Shown piece by piece: positions 5,896 to 9,053 of a stretch of DNA of 9,053 nucleotides (positions within the stretch are counted from its first letter, which is position 1; each line of letters starts with the position of its first letter). Position numbers and translations under genes: made by a program. This DNA is from JAJFKJ01 sp964443025. GTDB lineage: Bacteria; Pseudomonadota; Gammaproteobacteria; JABCZS01. Under the pieces are notes generated by a model. That model had not been told where the DNA came from. It searched no databases and saw only the letters and a list, made by a program, of their open reading frames with translations. Location of the stretch: assembly GCA_964443025.1 (NCBI GenBank), contig CAYUEL010000085.1:1-9053 (forward strand), given 5' to 3'.

Positions 5896-6612
5896 ATGTT
5901 ACGCAAATCTTTATTCAGTTTCCTTTTAAGTTCTATCATCACTGTTTCCGCATGGGCGACGCCATTAGAGTTAGCGAAAGCGCCGACGTTTGTTGATCCA
6001 GCCAGTATTACATTGGAAGTCATTCCACCGCCGCCAGCTGCGGGTTCTTTGCAGCAAGCCAGAGATCTTACGATTTTAATGTGGGAACAAAACCGCCGTA
6101 CGATGTATGATGCGCAGCGCGCGTGGGGCAGTGTCACATTAGAACCCAGTTATTTTAATGAAGCTTTGAACGCACGCTTTGAAGAAGCACGTTACCCGAA
6201 ATTATATAACTTAATGAAAGCCGTGTTAGGTGATGCAAAAATATTCACCGATGCATTGAAACTTCATTACAAAGTGGCTCGTCCTTATGATGCGGATCCA
6301 ACCATGCAACCCATTATTCCTGTGGAAGAAAGTTTCACCTATCCAAGCGGTCACGCAGCCCGTGGTATGACGTCTGCATTAGTATTAGCGGAACTGTTTC
6401 CTGCGCGTCGTGATGAATTATTGCAAGTAGGCCTTACATTAGGACAAGATCGCGTGATTGGTGGGGTTCACTATGTCAGTGATATTGAATCTAGCGTGAT
6501 ATTATCTCAGGCATTGGCTCAATCCATCATTGCGAGCGATGCGTTTAAGGCACAAGTACTCGCCGCGCAAGACGAGATTAACGCGATTCAGGCGATGCAA
6601 ACGCAACCGTAA
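5896..6612 (+). CDS. Secreted PAP2-superfamily acid phosphatase (class A nonspecific type)
   Basis: 238 residues. A signal peptide is clear: MLRKSLFSFLLSSIITVSAWA with an A-W-A site, cleavage predicted after residue 21, so the enzyme is periplasmic or exported. The three-part PAP2 phosphatase signature is present: KLHYKVARP (122-130, K-x6-RP), PSGH (150-153), and DRVIGGVHYVSD (185-196, normally SR-x5-H-x3-D) with His192 and Asp196. Spacings (19 and 31 residues) fit the family. The one deviation is Asp185 in place of Ser. The family hydrolyses phosphate monoesters through a phosphohistidine intermediate, releasing phosphate or nucleosides outside the cytoplasm. The N-terminal mature part (RDLTILMWEQNRRT at 56-69) resembles PhoN/PhoC-type enzymes. 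It is a single gene, followed 36 bp downstream by palindromic repeats that may act as terminator hairpins. Confidence 0.9.
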   Translation: MLRKSLFSFLLSSIITVSAWATPLELAKAPTFVDPASITLEVIPPPPAAGSLQQARDLTILMWEQNRRTMYDAQRAWGSVTLEPSYFNEALNARFEEARYPKLYNLMKAVLGDAKIFTDALKLHYKVARPYDADPTMQPIIPVEESFTYPSGHAARGMTSALVLAELFPARRDELLQVGLTLGQDRVIGGVHYVSDIESSVILSQALAQSIIASDAFKAQVLAAQDEINAIQAMQTQP

Positions 6613-6633
6613 ATCAATCCCGCGAAGGAGCGT

Positions 6634-6862
6634 TTCCCGCCTTGCTCTGTCATTCCCGCGAAGGCGGGAACCTAGGGTTTATAATCTTCTGGATCCCCGC
6701 CTACGCGGGGATGACAGCCTACGTGGGGATGACTTTTGAATTGTCATTCCCGCCTTGCTCTGTCATTCCCGCGAAAGCGGGAATCTAGGGTTTATAATTC
6801 TCCTAGATCCCCGCCTACGCGGGGGATGACAGCCTATGCGGGGATGACAGCCTACGCGGGGA
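6634..6862. repeat. Cluster of dRS3-like palindromic repeats (two units plus fragments)
   Basis: Two copies of a ~70-bp unit (6648-6716 and 6761-6831) carry near-identical inverted ends, TGTCATTCCCGCG at the left and the reverse complement of TGTCATCCCCGCG at the right. Each end is itself a hairpin: ATTCCCGC-GAAA-GCGGGAAT (6765-6784, and a variant in unit 1) and ATCCCCGC-CTAC-GCGGGGAT (6693-6712). The left hairpin fits the Neisseria dRS3 form ATTCCC-N8-GGGAAT. Shared flanks (TTCCCGCCTTGCTC at 6634 and 6747) show the duplicated block is about 113 bp. Together with flanking sequence this accounts for the whole 321-bp gene-free stretch 6613-6933, apart from the tRNA promoter region. Confidence 0.9.
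6813..6862 (+). repeat. Tandem 18-bp repeat of the unit's right end
   Basis: GCCTACGCGGGGATGACA is repeated head to tail: 6813-6831 (one extra G), 6832-6849 (one base different) and 6850-6862 (truncated). The first unit shows the same behaviour with two copies, 6699-6716 and 6717-6733. Only right ends are multiplied. Confidence 0.85.
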
Positions 6863-6894
6863 CAAGGTGAGGCAGGATACGGAATAAGACGCAG

Positions 6895-6922
6895 GATACA
6901 AAGAATACAATAATGCTATAAT
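6895..6922 (+). promoter_or_regulatory. tRNA-Arg promoter
   Basis: A perfect TATAAT (6917-6922) lies 11 bp before the tRNA and is followed by CCCCACG, a GC-rich discriminator as in stable-RNA promoters. The -35 is weak (GATACA, 6895-6900, 16-bp spacer). Confidence 0.55.
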
Positions 6923-6933
6923 CCCCACGCTAT

Positions 6934-7010
6934 GCGCCCGTAGCTCAATCGGATAGAGCACCGGCCTTCTAAGCCGGGGGTAACAGGTTCGAATCCTGTC
7001 GGGCGCACCA
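6934..7010 (+). tRNA. tRNA-Arg (anticodon UCU)
   Basis: 77 nt including an encoded CCA (7008-7010). The acceptor GCGCCCG pairs with CGGGCGC. The D arm is GCTC/GAGC, and the anticodon stem CCGGC/GCCGG surrounds loop CTTCTAA with anticodon TCT at 6968-6970. The T arm is ACAGG/CCTGT with TTCGAAT. It reads AGA and AGG codons. It sits directly after the repeat cluster. CGCG-N7-CGCG at 7020-7034 lies downstream but has no T-run, so no terminator is called. Confidence 0.97.
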
Positions 7011-7130
7011 GTTTTTCACGCGAAGTAATCGCGGGGCTGTCTATCTTGGACGAGGTATCCAGCGGAGAAGGAGCAAGATAATCCAATCAATAAAAGATAA
7101 CAATTGAAAACGATAAAACATATTAATGAG

Positions 7131-7160
7131 TTGTGTGCAACGAGTTAAAGACGGTAGTAT
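7131..7160 (+). promoter_or_regulatory. Possible promoter of the LRR gene
   Basis: TTGTGT (7131-7136), 18-bp spacer, TAGTAT (7155-7160) overlapping TATATT. Weak matches. The remainder of the 7011-7201 gap is A-rich with no other clear signal. Confidence 0.3.
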
Positions 7161-7201
7161 ATTGCCATCTCTATGTAGTTTACCTTAAGAAGGAGAAGGA
7201 C

Positions 7202-9053
7202 GTGTGGAATAGGCTTTTTGGTTCGGAAGATAATAATACAACGATTGACAAAGATATTCTAGAGAAATTAGGTCGTTATGATCCATCATCCAAAGAATTT
7301 GAATTATCGTTGCGTAAACCTTACACATCTGCAGATATTTACCAGTTTTCTCAAGCTCTTGGGAATGACAAAAATCTTCAAAAATTGGAGCTTTGTAATA
7401 GTAAGATTGATAATGAAAGTCTAAAGAATCTTGCGCAGGCCCTAGGGAAAAACAAGGGTCTTCGAACATTTGTGATCACATACACTCTGCTGGGTGATGA
7501 GGGGGCGAAATATTTTGCACAAGCCCTTGAAAAGAATACCACCCTTAAAGAATTTTACATTTCGAATGACGGTTTAAAAAATGCTAATGTAGGTGCAAAC
7601 TATTTTGCACAAGCCCTTGAAAAAAACAAAACTCTTGAAGTATTTGGCTTTTCTGAAAGTGAGTTAAAGGATGAAAATATAGAGTATTTTGCACAAGCCC
7701 TGAAAAAGAATACTACGCTTCGAGTACTGTATCTTAGATTTAACAAATTCAGTGCTGTGGGTGCAAAGTATCTTGCACAAGCTCTTGATAACAATACCAC
7801 ACTTCAAGAGCTGCACCTTGCAGGCAACCAGTTGGGTAATGAGGCTGGAAAGAACTTTGCACAAGCGCTTGAAAAAAACAAAACTCTTAAACAACTTCAC
7901 ATTGCGCACTGTTGGCTTGGCGATAAAGAGGTGAAATATCTTGCAGACGCGCTTGAAAAGAATACCACCCTTCAAGCCTTAGATCTTAGAGAGAATCCAC
8001 TGAGTGCTCAAGGTGAGCAATATATCAAGCAAATCGAAACCTATTTAGCACGAAACAGAAAACTAGCTGAAGAGCGCAAGAATTCGGCCAGTAATAACAA
8101 CAGTAACGTGCGACCCAATGTTACGATGTCTTCGCAACCTACCACTTCACAAACTAATTCTTACGCATCGGCGACACAACCTTCAAAATCACCCGCAACT
8201 GCATCGAATAATAACTCAAATTACGGGGCAAGTTATCACTCGTATTACAATTCGAACAACAATAATAATACAAATCAAAATACAAACTACAATTCAAACA
8301 ATAACAACAATAATAACAATACATCCTACAATTCAAACCACTACTTTAATAACAGTAATAACTCAAACAACAACATGCCAATTTTTCAAACTCTTGCTTA
8401 TGCTAATACAAAAATTTATAAAGATATCCTGAATAGATTGGGTCGTAAAGATGCGTCGTTGAAGGGGCTTAATTTACAAAGCAAAGCATTAACAGTTGCG
8501 GATATCCGGCTTCTATGTGAAGCCTTGGAAGGAAACACGAGCCTTCAATGGCTTAACCTTCAGTGGAACAATTTCGGTGACGAGGGAGTGCAGTATTTGG
8601 CAAGTTGGCTTTCAACAAACACGAGCCTTCAAGGGCTTGAACTTGAAGGCAACCAACTCGGTGTTGAGGGTGTGAAACATTTGGCCGACGCCCTTAAGGC
8701 TAACACGACCCTTCAAACGCTTCACTTTTGGAACAACAACCCCACGGCTGAAGGTATAAAATTCGAAATGCAAATTAAAGGCTACCTAGAACGCAACAAA
8801 AAACTAGCTGAAGAGCGTAAGAATTCGGTTAGTAACAACAATACTCATGCGTCACCCCAAACTACAATAGCTACGCAGCCTGCGGTGCAATCCAATGTTA
8901 CTACGCCCGCATCACCACAGGTGAATGCTCCATTATCGCCACAACCTTACAGGCCTTCTAAATCGTCTACCCAAACGATGACCTCTACGAACAACAACAA
9001 TAATACAAATCAAAATACAAACAACAGTTCAAATAGCAGTTCCAATAACAACA
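7202..9053 (+). CDS. Large leucine-rich-repeat protein (RNase-inhibitor type), two modules with Asn-rich linkers; 3' end outside window
   Basis: The frame stays open for 617 codons from GTG 7202 to the right edge. AGGAG (7191-7195) lies 6 nt before the start. There is no signal peptide or membrane segment. Module 1: N-cap IDKDILEKLGRYD (15-27), then about eight 27-30-residue LRRs (46-270) of the RI type, consensus GAKYLAQALEKNTTLQxLxL, and a closing helix LARNRKLAEERKNS (282-295). Linker 1 (296-401) is Ser/Thr/Asn/Gln-rich, with Asn8 at 366-373. Module 2: N-cap IYKDILNRLGRKD (405-417), three LRRs (435-517), and closing helix LERNKKLAEERKNS (529-542). Linker 2 (543-617) again becomes Asn-rich as the window ends. 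Such LRRs form protein-binding horseshoes and are common in effectors of intracellular bacteria; a host-directed role is inferred, not shown. Shorter frames on other strands here are repeat-driven shadows. Confidence 0.9.
   Translation, partial: MWNRLFGSEDNNTTIDKDILEKLGRYDPSSKEFELSLRKPYTSADIYQFSQALGNDKNLQKLELCNSKIDNESLKNLAQALGKNKGLRTFVITYTLLGDEGAKYFAQALEKNTTLKEFYISNDGLKNANVGANYFAQALEKNKTLEVFGFSESELKDENIEYFAQALKKNTTLRVLYLRFNKFSAVGAKYLAQALDNNTTLQELHLAGNQLGNEAGKNFAQALEKNKTLKQLHIAHCWLGDKEVKYLADALEKNTTLQALDLRENPLSAQGEQYIKQIETYLARNRKLAEERKNSASNNNSNVRPNVTMSSQPTTSQTNSYASATQPSKSPATASNNNSNYGASYHSYYNSNNNNNTNQNTNYNSNNNNNNNNTSYNSNHYFNNSNNSNNNMPIFQTLAYANTKIYKDILNRLGRKDASLKGLNLQSKALTVADIRLLCEALEGNTSLQWLNLQWNNFGDEGVQYLASWLSTNTSLQGLELEGNQLGVEGVKHLADALKANTTLQTLHFWNNNPTAEGIKFEMQIKGYLERNKKLAEERKNSVSNNNTHASPQTTIATQPAVQSNVTTPASPQVNAPLSPQPYRPSKSSTQTMTSTNNNNNTNQNTNNSSNSSSNNN
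7511..7980 (+). repeat. 84-bp-period DNA repeats encoding LRR units
   Basis: The sequence encoding (Y/N)(F/L)A(Q/D)AL(E/D/K)xN recurs at 7511, 7601, 7685, 7769, 7853 and 7937. The spacing is 90 bp and then four times exactly 84 bp (28 residues). The core TTTGCACAAGCCCTTGAAAA is nearly identical between several copies at DNA level, indicating recent duplication or gene conversion rather than old protein-level conservation. Confidence 0.9.
8060..8828 (+). repeat. Long-period direct repeat marking module duplication in the LRR gene
   Basis: A 28-bp block encoding KLAEERKNS occurs at 8060-8087 and 8801-8828 with one mismatch, 741 bp (247 codons) apart. Further on, a 24-bp block encoding NNTNQNTN at 8264-8287 recurs without mismatch at 8999-9022, 735 bp apart. 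The intervening segments align as linker, N-cap, LRRs and closing helix, so the gene grew by in-frame duplication of a module of about 246 codons. Confidence 0.85.
8243..8373 (+). repeat. Asn-codon (AAC/AAT) low-complexity tract
   Basis: Runs of AAC and AAT codons encode the Asn-rich linker between LRR modules (about residues 348-391). A second tract begins near 8989 and continues to the window edge. Trinucleotide tracts change length by slippage without breaking the frame, so linker length may vary between strains. Confidence 0.8.

Noticed and set aside
6530..6739. Arg-rich 69-codon frame overlapping the phosphatase end and repeats
   Set aside because: Out of frame with the phosphatase and made of palindromic repeat sequence; no ribosome site.
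6680..6798. TATAAT in each palindromic unit (6680-6685 and 6793-6798) as promoters
   Set aside because: No -35-like hexamer or TG extension at proper spacing; they are simply part of the repeated sequence.
6634..6862. CRISPR array
   Set aside because: Repeats are nested hairpins with shared spacers and tandem ends; there are no unique spacers of constant length and no cas genes.
7020..7034. CGCG-N7-CGCG hairpin as a tRNA-Arg terminator
   Set aside because: Short 4-bp stem and no T-run after it.
8118..8432. Thr/Ile-rich 104-codon frame inside the LRR gene
   Set aside because: It is the shifted reading of AAC/AAT repeats within the continuous LRR frame. Other open frames on the minus strand in 7185-7975 are likewise shadows of the LRR repeats.

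Overview
The window looks like about 9 kb of a moderately AT-rich gammaproteobacterial chromosome, probably from a host-associated or intracellular lineage such as the Legionellales/Coxiella side. This rests on housekeeping genes and tRNAs of E. coli type, a LIVCS-family branched-chain amino acid carrier, a eukaryote-style RNase-inhibitor-type leucine-rich-repeat (LRR) protein with Asn-rich linkers, and a kynurenine 3-monooxygenase homologue. The lineage is an inference; no rRNA or marker gene here settles it.

Layout, left to right. (1) 2-457, minus: N-terminal third of a BrnQ-like carrier, cut by the window edge. (2) 458-665: repeat-rich intergenic DNA with one long hairpin and two tandem copies of a ~34-bp palindrome. 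The second copy contains the ribosome binding site of the next gene. (3) 666-2096, plus: STAND-like archaeal-type ATPase fused to a PD-(D/E)XK nuclease-like domain. (4) 2093-2932, minus: folD, convergent with the ATPase and sharing a GTTTAAAC palindrome that supplies both stop codons. (5) 3029-3102, plus: tRNA-Pro(UGG) with a strong promoter and no encoded CCA. (6) 3110-4513, minus: kynurenine 3-monooxygenase-like flavoprotein, ending 7 bp from the tRNA. (7) 4621-5739, plus: unrecognised two-helix membrane protein, divergent from the monooxygenase. (8) 5896-6612, plus: secreted PAP2/class A-type acid phosphatase. (9) 6613-6933: palindromic repeat cluster resembling Neisseria dRS3. (10) 6934-7010, plus: tRNA-Arg(UCU) with CCA. 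(11) 7202 to the right edge, plus: a continuous reading frame of at least 617 codons encoding two LRR modules joined by Ser/Thr/Asn-rich linkers. It has no stop in the window.

The genes do not form one operon. Most are single units on alternating strands with their own recognisable promoters. folD (C1 metabolism) and the two tRNAs are core genes. The ATPase-nuclease, the monooxygenase/membrane-protein pair, the phosphatase and the LRR gene look accessory. The most notable items are the duplicated LRR gene, the monooxygenase whose kynurenine-contacting residues appear altered, and the duplicated palindrome that puts two start sites in front of the ATPase gene.
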